From the NCBI RefSeq assembly GCF_034932105.1, contig NZ_JAYGIG010000009.1, positions 1 to 64,000 of the forward strand: a stretch of DNA of 64,000 nucleotides, written 5' to 3'. Shown one piece after another: positions 33,622-42,604 of the stretch. The notes under the pieces are model-generated. The model did no database searches, was not told the DNA's origin, and saw only the letters and a program-made list of their open reading frames with translations. The translations under genes and the position numbers were made by a program. The stretch is from Leptothoe sp034932105 (GTDB lineage Bacteria; Cyanobacteriota; Cyanobacteriia; Phormidesmidales; Phormidesmidaceae). Within the stretch, counting starts at the first letter, position 1. Each line of letters opens with the position of its first letter.

Positions 33622-34671
33622 ATGGTTGGAGCAGTCGATTTTGTAGCCGACATAACCCAGGGCAGTACGGGGCAGGATGTAACGCTCGACTTCAAAGTCC
33701 CCGATCCCAGCGACACCAGTATCTCAGAACAAGATTTTAGTGATCAGATCAACATCGCTTGGCAGGTTTGCGATCGCTTTGATCTCCAAACCGACATCTG
33801 GCGTGGTCGTATTCTCAGAGCCGTCCGCGATCGTGAAAAACACGGCGGTGACAGTCGTGGCACTGGGTTTCTCAACTGGTTGAAAGATCGAGAAATTAGC
33901 AAGAGTCAGGCCTATGCACTGATCGAGCTGGCCAATAGCGCTGACGAACTGCTCAACGAGGGGCTACTCAATGAAGAGTCCGTCAACCAGTTTAGTAAAC
34001 GGGCCTTTTTAGAAACTGCCCAGGCCGCTCCAGAAGTCCAGCAAATGGTGACCGAAGCCGCCCGCCGAGGCGAACACATCACCCGCAAAGAGGTCAAACA
34101 CTTAGCAGATGAATGGACGGCCATGACCTCAGATCTGATTCCAGAAGCAGTCCGAGAAAAAGCGGCTAACAACACTATCCCTACCCGCTACCTCACCCCC
34201 TTGGTTAAGGAAATGGAAAAACTTCCCCCTAGCCATCAAAACACCCTGCGCGAAGAAGCCGCTCGCAATCCCGATGTGGACACCCTAAAGCAGATCACCT
34301 CTGAAGCTCGCTATCTGTCCAAATACATCGCTGCCGCGAGCCAAGTACAAACGCTCGATCCAGATATCGTTAATTTAGAACAAGCCCTGGAAGAAGCCCT
34401 GAGAGTCGGTTGCTTAAACTCCACAGCAGACTTAGTCAATCAAGCAACACAGCTAGAGCAGGCTACCGCCAAACTCTACACGGCCTGGCGACGACTCAAC
34501 AAATTAGCCGAGCGGGTCTATGTGGACAGTGGCGAAAGCACCCCCCAGTTACGAGCCCTACTCAGTGCCCTAGCCCCTCTGACCAACGAAATCATTGAAA
34601 TCCAGCTGGGCAGCACCAATAGTCCTTCTACCAAAACCATCCGCATCCAAGTCTTGGGGGAAATCGAATAG
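33622..34671 (+). CDS. Unrecognised helical DNA-binding-like protein
   Basis: The 349-aa protein has no family I can name with confidence. Residues 40-100 contain FLNWLKDREISKSQAYALIELANSADELL, a helix-turn-helix-like segment reminiscent of DUF3102 or KorB/ParB-type modules. The middle (about 120-330) is a long helical region with repeated Arg/Glu pairs (AARRGEHITRKEVKHLADEW; ALEEALRVGCLN). The end reads PSTKTIRIQVLGEIE. It has no membrane segment or signal. The gene stands alone before ado. Confidence 0.6.
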   Translation: MVGAVDFVADITQGSTGQDVTLDFKVPDPSDTSISEQDFSDQINIAWQVCDRFDLQTDIWRGRILRAVRDREKHGGDSRGTGFLNWLKDREISKSQAYALIELANSADELLNEGLLNEESVNQFSKRAFLETAQAAPEVQQMVTEAARRGEHITRKEVKHLADEWTAMTSDLIPEAVREKAANNTIPTRYLTPLVKEMEKLPPSHQNTLREEAARNPDVDTLKQITSEARYLSKYIAAASQVQTLDPDIVNLEQALEEALRVGCLNSTADLVNQATQLEQATAKLYTAWRRLNKLAERVYVDSGESTPQLRALLSALAPLTNEIIEIQLGSTNSPSTKTIRIQVLGEIE

Positions 34672-34932
34672 AGTAGTTCAGTCTGTTCATACGAATTGAC
34701 ATCAATCTAGACATCAATCCGATAGATAAAAATCTTAAATAGATCAACTTGGAACACTTACAGAGCAATAGCGTGACGCCACTTTAACTGTACTTCTAGG
34801 TATTTTTACAATCCTGATTAGGTGTAAAGTGTGAAATCAGATGTCAATATATAAGTTACCCGCAGCAATTGTGCTAGGCCATGGCTTAGATAGAGGCAGT
34901 GAGTGGTTTTATAATGCAGGAATTGGACAAAT

Positions 34933-35628
34933 ATGCCGCAGCTTGAGGCCAGCCCAGCGCTCGACTTCCAAAGTGAAGCGTACAAGGATGCATACAGTCG
35001 CATCAACGCAATCGTCATTGAAGGGGAACTAGAAGCTAACGATAACTATAAGAAGTTGGCTGAATATCTCAGCGAGCACAAGGAAGAGCTGCTTAAGCTA
35101 GCTCGTATGGAAAATCGTCACATGAAGGGTTTCCAAGCCTGTGGTAAGAATCTTAATGTGACACCTGACATGGGATTCGCCAAGGAGTTCTTTGCAAAAC
35201 TACACGATAATTTTAAGCAGGCTTGGGATCAAGGACAGGTGGTAACTTGCCTACTGATTCAGTCTTTGATTATCGAGACCTTTGCCATTGCTGCGTATAA
35301 CATTTACATTCCTGTTGCAGATGACTTTGCACGGAAGATCACCGAAGGTGTGGTGAAAGACGAATATATGCACCTGAACTTTGGTGAAGAATGGCTCAAA
35401 GCAAATTTTGAGACTGCCAAAGCTGAGCTAGAGGAAGCTAATCGTCAAAATTTGCCCCTAGTATGGCAAATGCTTAACCACGTCGCCGAAGACGCTGCCG
35501 TCCTAGGTATGGAAAAAGATGCTCTGGTTGAGGACTTTATGATTACCTACGGTGAAGCGCTTGGCAATATTGGATTCACCAGTAGGGAAGTGATGCGACT
35601 TTCAGCCCAAGGCTTAGCCATGGCCTAA
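34933..35628 (+). CDS. ado: Aldehyde deformylating oxygenase
   Basis: The 231-aa ferritin-like di-iron enzyme converts fatty aldehydes to alkanes or alkenes plus formate. Di-iron ligands lie in the helices: EGELEANDNY, ARMENRHMKGF, LLIQSLIIETFAIAAY and VVKDEYMHLNFGEEW, including the ExxH pairs of the family. This is the second step of cyanobacterial hydrocarbon synthesis; the first (aar) is the next gene. An AT-rich -10-like TATAAT is at 34910-34915. A perfect palindromic hairpin follows the stop. Confidence 0.97.
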   Translation: MPQLEASPALDFQSEAYKDAYSRINAIVIEGELEANDNYKKLAEYLSEHKEELLKLARMENRHMKGFQACGKNLNVTPDMGFAKEFFAKLHDNFKQAWDQGQVVTCLLIQSLIIETFAIAAYNIYIPVADDFARKITEGVVKDEYMHLNFGEEWLKANFETAKAELEEANRQNLPLVWQMLNHVAEDAAVLGMEKDALVEDFMITYGEALGNIGFTSREVMRLSAQGLAMA

Positions 35629-35643
35629 GTCTTGTCCGATTCC

Positions 35644-35675
35644 AAAAGGGGTTGATCCTAGGATCAACCCCTTTT
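35644..35675. terminator. Perfect 32-bp palindrome terminator after ado
   Basis: AAAAGGGGTTGATCC followed by TA and the exact reverse complement GGATCAACCCCTTTT, so it can terminate in either direction. It separates ado from aar, although the two genes are functionally linked. Confidence 0.9.
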
Positions 35676-35772
35676 GCTATAACTCCCCATGGTTTGGCAT
35701 GGACCGTATGGCTGTAACATTTTGTTGTAGCCTTATTCTCTAAGGTTATCTTCTTCTATAGAAACGTCCCAA

Positions 35773-36795
35773 ATGTTTGGCTTAATCGGACACCTCACCA
35801 ATTTAGAACACGCCCAAGCGGTCGCCCGTGATTTGGGATATCCAGAATATGGCAGCCAGGGCTTGGACTTTTGGTGCAGTGCACCTCCCTTTGTGGTCGA
35901 GGACATCAAGGTGACCAGTGCCACTGGCCAAGTAATTGAAGGACGGTATGTTGAGTCATGCTTTTTGCCAGAGATGCTGGCAACGCGACGCATCAAAGCT
36001 GCCACTCGCAAAATTTTGAACGCCATGGCCCATGCCCAGAAAATGGGCATTAACATCACAGCGTTAGGTGGATTTTCCTCCATTATTTTTGAAAATTTTA
36101 AGCTCGATCAGATCCGCCGAATTCGGAATTTAGAGCTTGACTTTCATCGGTTTACCACTGGCAATACCCACACCGCCTATATTATTTGTCAGCAAGTTGA
36201 ACAGGCGGCTCCCAAATACGGCATTGATCTTTCTAAAGCAACCGTAGCCGTTTGCGGTGCCACTGGAGATATCGGTAGTGCCGTCTGTCGCTGGCTCAGT
36301 CAAAACACTGGGGTGAAAGATTTATTGCTAGTTGCTCGCAACCGCGAGCGACTAGACAACCTTAAAGACGAAATTGGTATGGGCACAATTATGGGTCTAG
36401 AAGAAGCTCTGCCCATGGCTGACGTGGTTGTTTGGGTGGCTAGCATGCCCAAGGGGATTGACATTGACCCCAGTACTTTAAAGCAGCCCTGTTTGATGGT
36501 GGACGGTGGTTATCCCAAAAATATTAGCAGTCAGTTTAGCCAGCCCGGCATCCATGTGCTCAAGGGGGGCATTGTGGAGCATAGCCTCGACATTGATTGG
36601 CGCATTATGCACATTGTTGCTATGGATGTCCCCGCCCGCCAACTGTTCGCCTGCTTTGCCGAATCAATGATACTGGAATTTGAAAAATGGCACACTAATT
36701 TCTCTTGGGGGAGAAATCAAATCACCCTTGAGAAGATGGAGCAAATTGGTGCAGCGTCTGTAAAACATGGCTTTCGACCTTTGCTAACAACTTAA
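35773..36795 (+). CDS. aar: Long-chain acyl-ACP reductase
   Basis: The 340-aa enzyme reduces acyl-ACP to fatty aldehyde for the ADO step. It starts MFGLIGHLTNLEHAQAVARDLGYPEYG, typical of AAR, and has the NAD(P) motif CGATGDIGSAVCRWL, then DVVVWVASMP and VDGGYPKNI. Adjacent to ado upstream and accA downstream, so fatty-acid supply and alkane formation are clustered. Confidence 0.97.
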   Translation: MFGLIGHLTNLEHAQAVARDLGYPEYGSQGLDFWCSAPPFVVEDIKVTSATGQVIEGRYVESCFLPEMLATRRIKAATRKILNAMAHAQKMGINITALGGFSSIIFENFKLDQIRRIRNLELDFHRFTTGNTHTAYIICQQVEQAAPKYGIDLSKATVAVCGATGDIGSAVCRWLSQNTGVKDLLLVARNRERLDNLKDEIGMGTIMGLEEALPMADVVVWVASMPKGIDIDPSTLKQPCLMVDGGYPKNISSQFSQPGIHVLKGGIVEHSLDIDWRIMHIVAMDVPARQLFACFAESMILEFEKWHTNFSWGRNQITLEKMEQIGAASVKHGFRPLLTT

Positions 36796-36900
36796 ATTAA
36801 GCGGCTCATTAATACTGACAATTGTTCTCTATGGTTAGAATGCATTTTGGTGTGCAGTTTGCGATAGGGTGGAATAATTGCTGGAGTACCTAAACCTGTT

Positions 36901-37881
36901 ATGGCAACAACAGAACGCAGGCCTATTTTGCTTGACTTTGAGAAGCCATTGGCTGAATTAGAGTCTCGAATTTTACAAATACGTGCCCTGGCTGAAGACA
37001 ACGATGTCGATGTTTCAGCACAAATCCAGCAGTTGGAGTCAAGGGCGCAGCAGCTGCGGCAAGAGATTTTTACGAGTCTGACCCCTGCTCAACGCATTCA
37101 GGTCGCTCGGCATCCGCGTCGACCCAGCACCCTAGATTATATCCAGGCAATCTCTGACGAATGGATAGAACTTCATGGTGATCGCCGTTCAGGAAAAGAT
37201 GATTTAGCCTTAGTGGGTGGCATTGCTCGATTTCATGGCCATTCAGTCGTGATGCTGGGCCATCAAAAGGGTCGGGATACCAAAGATAACGTTGCTCGCA
37301 ATTTTGGCATGGCATCCCCTGGTGGCTACCGTAAAGCCATGCGATTGATGGAGCATGCTAATCGTTTTAAAATGCCAATCTTCACTTTTATCGATACCCC
37401 TGGCGCTTGGGCTGGTTTAGAAGCTGAGCAACTAGGTCAAGGTGAAGCTATTGCCTATAATCTGCGGGAAATGTTCCGTCTGGATAGCCCTATTATTTGT
37501 ACGGTGATTGGAGAAGGCGGTTCTGGTGGTGCATTGGGTATCGGTGTAGGTGACCGGCTTTTAATGTTTGAACATTCTGTCTATACTGTGGCCAGCCCTG
37601 AAGCCTGTGCGGCAATTTTGTGGAAGGATTCATCCCGAGCTGCTCAAGCTGCCGAAGCGCTCAAAATTACCGCTTGGGATTTGAAAAATCTGGGTATTTT
37701 AGACCAGCTACTACCTGAACCCACCGGGGGCGCCCACGCAAGCCCAATTGAAGCTGCTGAAGGTCTACAGGCCGCCCTTTTAGAAAATCTTGAGGCTTTG
37801 TTAGCTATACCTCCAGAGCAGCGGCGGAAAGATCGCTATCGTAAGTTTCGTCAGATCGGTGTCTTCTCCGAAGCCGCTTAA
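36901..37881 (+). CDS. accA: Acetyl-CoA carboxylase carboxyltransferase subunit alpha
   Basis: The 326-aa subunit pairs with AccD to carboxylate acetyl-CoA to malonyl-CoA, the committed step of fatty-acid synthesis. Characteristic stretches are IQALSDEWIELHGDR-like (QAISDEWIELHGDR), GMASPGGYRKAMRLM, FIDTPGAWAGLEAEQLGQ and VIGEGGSGGALGIGVGD. Full length. Next to aar and ado, in the order conserved in many cyanobacteria. Confidence 0.98.
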   Translation: MATTERRPILLDFEKPLAELESRILQIRALAEDNDVDVSAQIQQLESRAQQLRQEIFTSLTPAQRIQVARHPRRPSTLDYIQAISDEWIELHGDRRSGKDDLALVGGIARFHGHSVVMLGHQKGRDTKDNVARNFGMASPGGYRKAMRLMEHANRFKMPIFTFIDTPGAWAGLEAEQLGQGEAIAYNLREMFRLDSPIICTVIGEGGSGGALGIGVGDRLLMFEHSVYTVASPEACAAILWKDSSRAAQAAEALKITAWDLKNLGILDQLLPEPTGGAHASPIEAAEGLQAALLENLEALLAIPPEQRRKDRYRKFRQIGVFSEAA

Positions 37882-38178
37882 GAGGAGCTACCCATGGTTG
37901 AAATGCCAAGAAGTCAATATTCTATATTGCGGACAACAATAGTAACAGGCTCAAAATACGACTTTAGACTCTGCTGTACATTCATTGCGTCTTGATTCTA
38001 AGCAAGATTAATGAGAGCCCCATAAGTTGTTGCACTGCAGATGCATGCTCTATGGAGCAATCACTCGGCTGCGACCTCAAAACTCTCTCCAAATAAAATA
38101 CCCCCATTCTTTGTAACATTTGTTAATATTATTGAATGTGTATATTCCTTTTGTAGATCTTCCTCAAACCCTCCATTA

Positions 38179-38907
38179 ATGAACATTGCTCCTAACCAGC
38201 GTGCTTTGATTACAGGTGCTAGTACTGGCATCGGTCGGTCGACCGCTTTGGCTTTTGCCCAGGCTGGATTCGACGTGGCACTGGTGAGTCGCTCAGCAGC
38301 CAAACTTCAGGCATTGGTTAATGAAATCGGTGCGATTTCGACTGTGAAAGCCAAGAGCTTTCCCATCGATTTGAGTGTGACTGATCAAGTTAAATTCAAG
38401 ATCGCAAATTTGTTAGAGCAGTTTGGTCCTGTCGATGTGTTAGTTAACAATGCTGGCATGGGCTATACGGGGGCATTGAATCAGATGCCGCTGGATGACT
38501 GGTGCAGGGTGATGGATCTCAATGTGACTAGCATTTTTCAATGCATTCAGGCAGTCCTTCCAGGGATGCGTGAGCAGAGTCGCGGCATGATTATTAATGT
38601 CGCCTCGGTGGCAGCCCGGCAAGCTTTTCCTGAGTGGGGTGCCTACGGCGTTAGTAAAGCTGCTGTTGTGGCCTTATCAAAGGCCATTTCGGTTGAAGAG
38701 CGAGGTCATGGTATTCGAGTGGTTACCATTTTGCCTGGGGCTGTCAACACTCCTCTGTGGGATACGGATACTGTCCAAGCGGACTTTGATCGTTCGGGCA
38801 TGCTCACACCTGAGCTAGTTGCCAATGCAATTCTGCAAACAGCTCTTTTGCCCCTTGGTGCTGTGGTCGAAGAGCTAACCATCATGCCCAGCGGAGGAAC
38901 CCTGTGA
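38179..38907 (+). CDS. Short-chain dehydrogenase/reductase
   Basis: The 242-aa classical SDR has the NAD(P) motif TGASTGIGRSTA near residue 10, NNAGMGYTG, and the catalytic Ser-Tyr-Lys set (NVASVAAR, YGVSKAA). Start at ATG 38179 (MNIAPNQ); the frame is open farther up to 38041 but the extra sequence is not SDR-like. In many cyanobacteria an SDR sits in the ado-aar-accA neighbourhood. The substrate is unknown. Confidence 0.9.
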   Translation: MNIAPNQRALITGASTGIGRSTALAFAQAGFDVALVSRSAAKLQALVNEIGAISTVKAKSFPIDLSVTDQVKFKIANLLEQFGPVDVLVNNAGMGYTGALNQMPLDDWCRVMDLNVTSIFQCIQAVLPGMREQSRGMIINVASVAARQAFPEWGAYGVSKAAVVALSKAISVEERGHGIRVVTILPGAVNTPLWDTDTVQADFDRSGMLTPELVANAILQTALLPLGAVVEELTIMPSGGTL

Positions 38908-38988
38908 TTCCCTAAAAACAATTTTCTCTAGGTCAGGAAAACTTGGCCTCGCTTTAGTTGACTATTTGCACATTAATTTATCTACACC

Positions 38989-39690
38989 ATGGTCATTTCA
39001 ACTGACGGTTCCAACAGTAACGGTCTGCTCAACGTTAAGTCATTAGAAGCTGCCGTACGTCCTGATCGTTCGAAAACTAAAGGGCACGAGGCATTATTGC
39101 ATGAGCCTTCTGCTGACAACAGCAAATTAATGGAAGCTGTTCATACGATGTTGTCTGAACTGGGGGAAGACCCCGACCGCGAAGGTCTGCTTAAAACGCC
39201 GAAGCGGGTAGCCGAAGCGATGCGTTTTCTGACCCAGGGCTACACCCAATCCTTAGAGACCATTGTCAATAATGCCATCTTTGATGAAGGTCATAATGAA
39301 ATGGTATTGGTGCGGGACATCACTTTCTTTAGCCTGTGCGAACATCATATGCTGCCCTTTATGGGGCGAGCCCATGTTGCCTACATTCCTAACCAAAAGG
39401 TCGTAGGGCTGAGTAAATTAGCCCGCATTGTTGAGATGTATTCCCGACGACTGCAGGTTCAGGAGCGGCTAACCCGCCAGGTGGCGGAAGCTCTTAACGA
39501 AGTACTAGAACCCCAAGGGGTGGCGGTTGTCATGGAAGCCAGCCACATGTGTATGGCCATGCGTGGTGTTCAGAAGCCTGGTTCATGGACCGTGACTAGT
39601 GCCATGCTCGGTATTTTTCAAGATGAGCAAAAGACTCGCGAAGAGTTTCTCAGCCTCATTCGTCATCAGCCCGCATTTTCTAATTATTAG
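38989..39690 (+). CDS. folE: GTP cyclohydrolase I
   Basis: The 233-aa enzyme makes dihydroneopterin triphosphate from GTP, the first step of folate and pterin synthesis. Zinc ligands are in FFSLCEHHMLPFMG and EASHMCMAMRGVQK, with VVGLSKLARIVEMYSRRLQVQERLT between. The first 45 residues are a variable N-terminal extension. It follows accA and the SDR gene, as in several cyanobacteria. Confidence 0.97.
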   Translation: MVISTDGSNSNGLLNVKSLEAAVRPDRSKTKGHEALLHEPSADNSKLMEAVHTMLSELGEDPDREGLLKTPKRVAEAMRFLTQGYTQSLETIVNNAIFDEGHNEMVLVRDITFFSLCEHHMLPFMGRAHVAYIPNQKVVGLSKLARIVEMYSRRLQVQERLTRQVAEALNEVLEPQGVAVVMEASHMCMAMRGVQKPGSWTVTSAMLGIFQDEQKTREEFLSLIRHQPAFSNY

Positions 39691-39718
39691 CACTGCATTG
39701 GCACCATAGGGTGCAGAT

Positions 39719-39759
39719 GCCCTGCAGAGGTAGTGTTTTATGCACTACCTCTGCAGGGC
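39719..39759. terminator. Hairpin after folE
   Basis: A 17-bp perfect stem GCCCTGCAGAGGTAGTG/CACTACCTCTGCAGGGC with a short loop, without a T-run. Probably a processing or termination hairpin for folE. Confidence 0.65.
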
Positions 39760-39960
39760 TAATGGGTAGAACCATGGGAGAAATCTGAAAAAAATAACCT
39801 ACTCAGACTTGCTCGGGGAAAAGCAACGCTAAAGTGAGGTGGACGTGGTCATAGGGAACCATTCCTGCATACCATGTTCTATTGAACCAATGTGTTGCTG
39901 AACAGCAAGTTGCTCTGCTCACACCCTCAATGATGATTTATTAGGAGTAAAGCGAAGCCC

Positions 39961-40434
39961 ATGAGTCCCCTGAATGTTGAAACTACTGGTGAAACCATTA
40001 ACGCCGGTACTGAAACCTTTGAAGCTAGTCACGTCGATGTGATTGAAACGGTTATTGCTAGCCTAGATCAGGGGGGTAATGCCATGGTTAGCCGTGATGA
40101 TGATGATGGCTATCTTTGGAAGTTTACCTACGGTAGTGTGGCGGTATATGTGCAGCTGACGGGTAGCGGTGAGGAAGATACTTTAACGGTTTGGTCTCCC
40201 GTTTTAAAGCTACCGGTGAAAGATCAAACGGGCTTAATGGCAGAGTTATTGGCCATGAACTGTGGTGAAACCTTTGAGGCCTGTTTTGGTATTTCCAATC
40301 AAGAGGTTTTAGTTTTGGCTAGTCGGATTCTGGCGGATCTTAACGCAGGTGAAATTTCGCGGCTGATGACTATCGTTGCCACCATTGCTGATGAGCAGGA
40401 TGACGTTCTACAGGAGAAATATCCTGCGGGTTAA
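39961..40434 (+). CDS. YbjN-domain protein
   Basis: The 157-aa protein has the YbjN/T3SS-chaperone-like fold: DVIETVIASLDQGGNAMVSRDDDDGYLWKFTYGSVAVYVQLTG and LLAMNCGETFEACFGISNQEVLVLASRILADLNAGEISR. Related proteins are annotated as peptide-binding chaperones or sensory transduction regulators; function is not established. The stop is six bases before the lipoate-ligase-like gene, so cotranscription is likely. Confidence 0.83.
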   Translation: MSPLNVETTGETINAGTETFEASHVDVIETVIASLDQGGNAMVSRDDDDGYLWKFTYGSVAVYVQLTGSGEEDTLTVWSPVLKLPVKDQTGLMAELLAMNCGETFEACFGISNQEVLVLASRILADLNAGEISRLMTIVATIADEQDDVLQEKYPAG

Positions 40435-40440
40435 GTCAGC

Positions 40441-41178
40441 ATGGTCACACCATGGCGGCTGATTTTGCCGATAGAGGCTTCAGGGGAAACCCAGATGGCG
40501 ATTGACGAGTGGCTTTTGGAGCAACATCGTCTAGGGGAAGGTCCTGCCTGTTTGAGGTTTTATACGTGGGCTCCCATCGCCATTTCCTTGGGGTATCATC
40601 AGCGCCACTACCCAGAGCATTGGCACAACTTGCAATGGAATAATCAGACTATAGAGCTGGTGAGGCGGCCCAGCGGTGGTCGAGCCGTTCTACATCAGGG
40701 GGATTTAACCTATAGCCTGATTACTTCTGGCCACAGGGGACGCCGGCGCGAGGTTTATGCCGATTTATGTAAGTTTTTGATAGATGGGTGGCTTAGTCTG
40801 GGCATTACCCTACACCTAGGATCAGAGCAGCATAGCTATCAGCGTTCGGCGAACTGTTTTGGTACGGCCACAGCCGCAGACCTGGTTATGGGTAATGGTT
40901 ATAAGGTGATTGGCAGTGCTCAGCTATATCGCGATCGCTGTATTTTGCAACATGGTTCCATACGGCTGATGCCAGATCCAGTGCTAGTTGAGCAGGTGTT
41001 TGGTCAGCAGATCAGGCCTCCCAGGGATTTAATGGCTGTGCAGCCTAATGATGTGGTGGAAGCCTTGATCACCTCGGCTCAGCGTATTTTTGGCATTCAG
41101 TTTCAGATGCAACCGCTATCGTATCAGGAAGAGCAACAGGCCTTGGCTTGGGTAAGGGCTAAGGCAACCAGCACCTAG
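40441..41178 (+). CDS. Lipoate-protein ligase A-family protein
   Basis: The 245-aa protein has the LplA/LipB/BirA fold: WLLEQHRLGEGPACLRFYTWAPIAISLGYHQ, the lipoyl-binding loop RRPSGGRAVLHQGDLTYSL, and GNGYKVIGSAQLYRDRCILQHGSIR with the catalytic Lys in YKVIGSAQ. It attaches lipoate or octanoate to E2 and GcvH domains in related enzymes; in cyanobacteria the exact donor is unclear. It has no C-terminal LplA accessory domain, as expected for the short form. Follows the YbjN-like gene by six bases. Confidence 0.87.
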   Translation: MVTPWRLILPIEASGETQMAIDEWLLEQHRLGEGPACLRFYTWAPIAISLGYHQRHYPEHWHNLQWNNQTIELVRRPSGGRAVLHQGDLTYSLITSGHRGRRREVYADLCKFLIDGWLSLGITLHLGSEQHSYQRSANCFGTATAADLVMGNGYKVIGSAQLYRDRCILQHGSIRLMPDPVLVEQVFGQQIRPPRDLMAVQPNDVVEALITSAQRIFGIQFQMQPLSYQEEQQALAWVRAKATST

Positions 41179-41196
41179 CCACCAGAAGGCTGAGTC

Positions 41197-42330
41197 TTAT
41201 TGTTCGCTAACGGGACTCCATGGCTGGATGGCGGGCAATTGTATAGAACCCTTTTCAGGCTTCCCATGCCACTGCAGGAGTTGGGTGTCTTCAAAATGTT
41301 CAAATGAACGGACAAATAGGCTGGTCAGCGAGATGCTGACTAGCGGCACGATGGTGGGTAGCCAATAGCTGTAACCAAAGGCCACAACGACTAAACTGCT
41401 CCAGACACCAGTGAGGGTAAGACTTGCCAGAAGCTGAACTCGTAAACAACGATAAAACATCCAATAGCTTGTGGCTGGGCTAAGCAACGCTACCATCATC
41501 CATATGGGCCAATCAACGGGTCGCAAATAGTTTTGGGTTAATAAATTATTAGCCGCAGCCATGTGTTGATACACACCTGTTGCGGTCTGATCGTAAGGCG
41601 TCGCAATGTCGTCTAGACCGACACCTGTAAAACCAATAAAAACAATTTTGTTGGTGAAGGTAGTTGCCGGAACCTGGCCTGTCAATACATCTACAAATGA
41701 GTAATGAGGCGCATTTTCGACAAAGCCAGGCCAGTTTAACCACAAGGGGTGGTTCAGGTTAGGCATAGCCCAGGAATCAGATTGTTTCAGTTTGTAGCGC
41801 TGTACAGCTGAAAGGCTTAATGCTGGTGTGCCGTTCACCTTAGGACGATAGGTACGGGAAATACTGTCGGTATCATCAAGGCTGTGGATATGTCCTGTTG
41901 CGATCGCACCCTCCACCAACTTTGCATTAGGGCCAATGACTCCCCGCTGGGCGTCCCATGCTGTCGCCACCACCACATCCCCATGGCGAGCCATGGCTTT
42001 GACCAGGGCGGCATCATCTTCACTCGGTTCAGCAAAGAGAATATCAAAGGCAATCACACTAGGGTTAGCCGGAGTAATTTGATCGAGCAGCTCAGTATAG
42101 TAATGGCGGGGCCAAGGAAATTGGCCCATTTCAGCCAAACTACTAGCATCGATTTCAATCAGAACTACCCGATCGTCCCATGGTTGCTCTCCCCTGATTT
42201 GAAATAGGGACCGGTAGATCTTGTGCTCTAGGGGTTGCACTAGGCCGACGCGAGCCGCCATGAGGGTGAGCCCTGCCGCCAAAAGTCCAGGCAGCAACCG
42301 CCACCCAGATGTAGATACCCAATGTTTCAT
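41197..42330 (-). CDS. CHASE2 sensor-domain membrane protein
   Basis: The 377-aa protein has an N-terminal span (GLLAAGLTLMAARVGLVQ), an extracytoplasmic CHASE2 domain (DDRVVLIEIDASSLAEMGQFPWPRHYYTELLDQI; IAFDILFAEPSEDDAALVKA; VFIGFTGVGLDDIATPYDQTATGVYQHMAAANNLLTQ) and three more spans (WPIWMMVALLSPAT, LLASLTLTGVWSSLVVVA, LPTIVPLVSISLTSLFV). CHASE2 normally precedes a kinase, cyclase or GGDEF output. Here the chain ends 45 residues after the last span with no output domain. Confidence 0.88.
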   Translation of the reverse strand: MKHWVSTSGWRLLPGLLAAGLTLMAARVGLVQPLEHKIYRSLFQIRGEQPWDDRVVLIEIDASSLAEMGQFPWPRHYYTELLDQITPANPSVIAFDILFAEPSEDDAALVKAMARHGDVVVATAWDAQRGVIGPNAKLVEGAIATGHIHSLDDTDSISRTYRPKVNGTPALSLSAVQRYKLKQSDSWAMPNLNHPLWLNWPGFVENAPHYSFVDVLTGQVPATTFTNKIVFIGFTGVGLDDIATPYDQTATGVYQHMAAANNLLTQNYLRPVDWPIWMMVALLSPATSYWMFYRCLRVQLLASLTLTGVWSSLVVVAFGYSYWLPTIVPLVSISLTSLFVRSFEHFEDTQLLQWHGKPEKGSIQLPAIQPWSPVSEQ

Positions 42331-42604
42331 AAAAAGCCTTTCTGGGGTAAGGCGCGATGATCGCCAACCGCCCCACTATTTCAACTATGACAATACGTTA
42401 ACTGCCACCGTATAAAGCAACCAATGGACAAAGCGCTGAAAGTTAGCTGAGATGCCTATAAGCTCCTAGTGGCCTTATGTTCATACATTGTTAGCACCGA
42501 GAAAACCGTGAATAGTTACCAAAAAATAGGACGAATTGCTGAAAACACACGACTTTGAACCCGTATGGGCGCTATTTATACGGATATATTTTTGTTTTTA
42601 GGAA

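Noticed and set aside
34861..34920. Full promoter for ado
   Set aside because: TATAAT at 34910-34915 is a good -10 but no -35 box lies at the right distance; not listed as a promoter.
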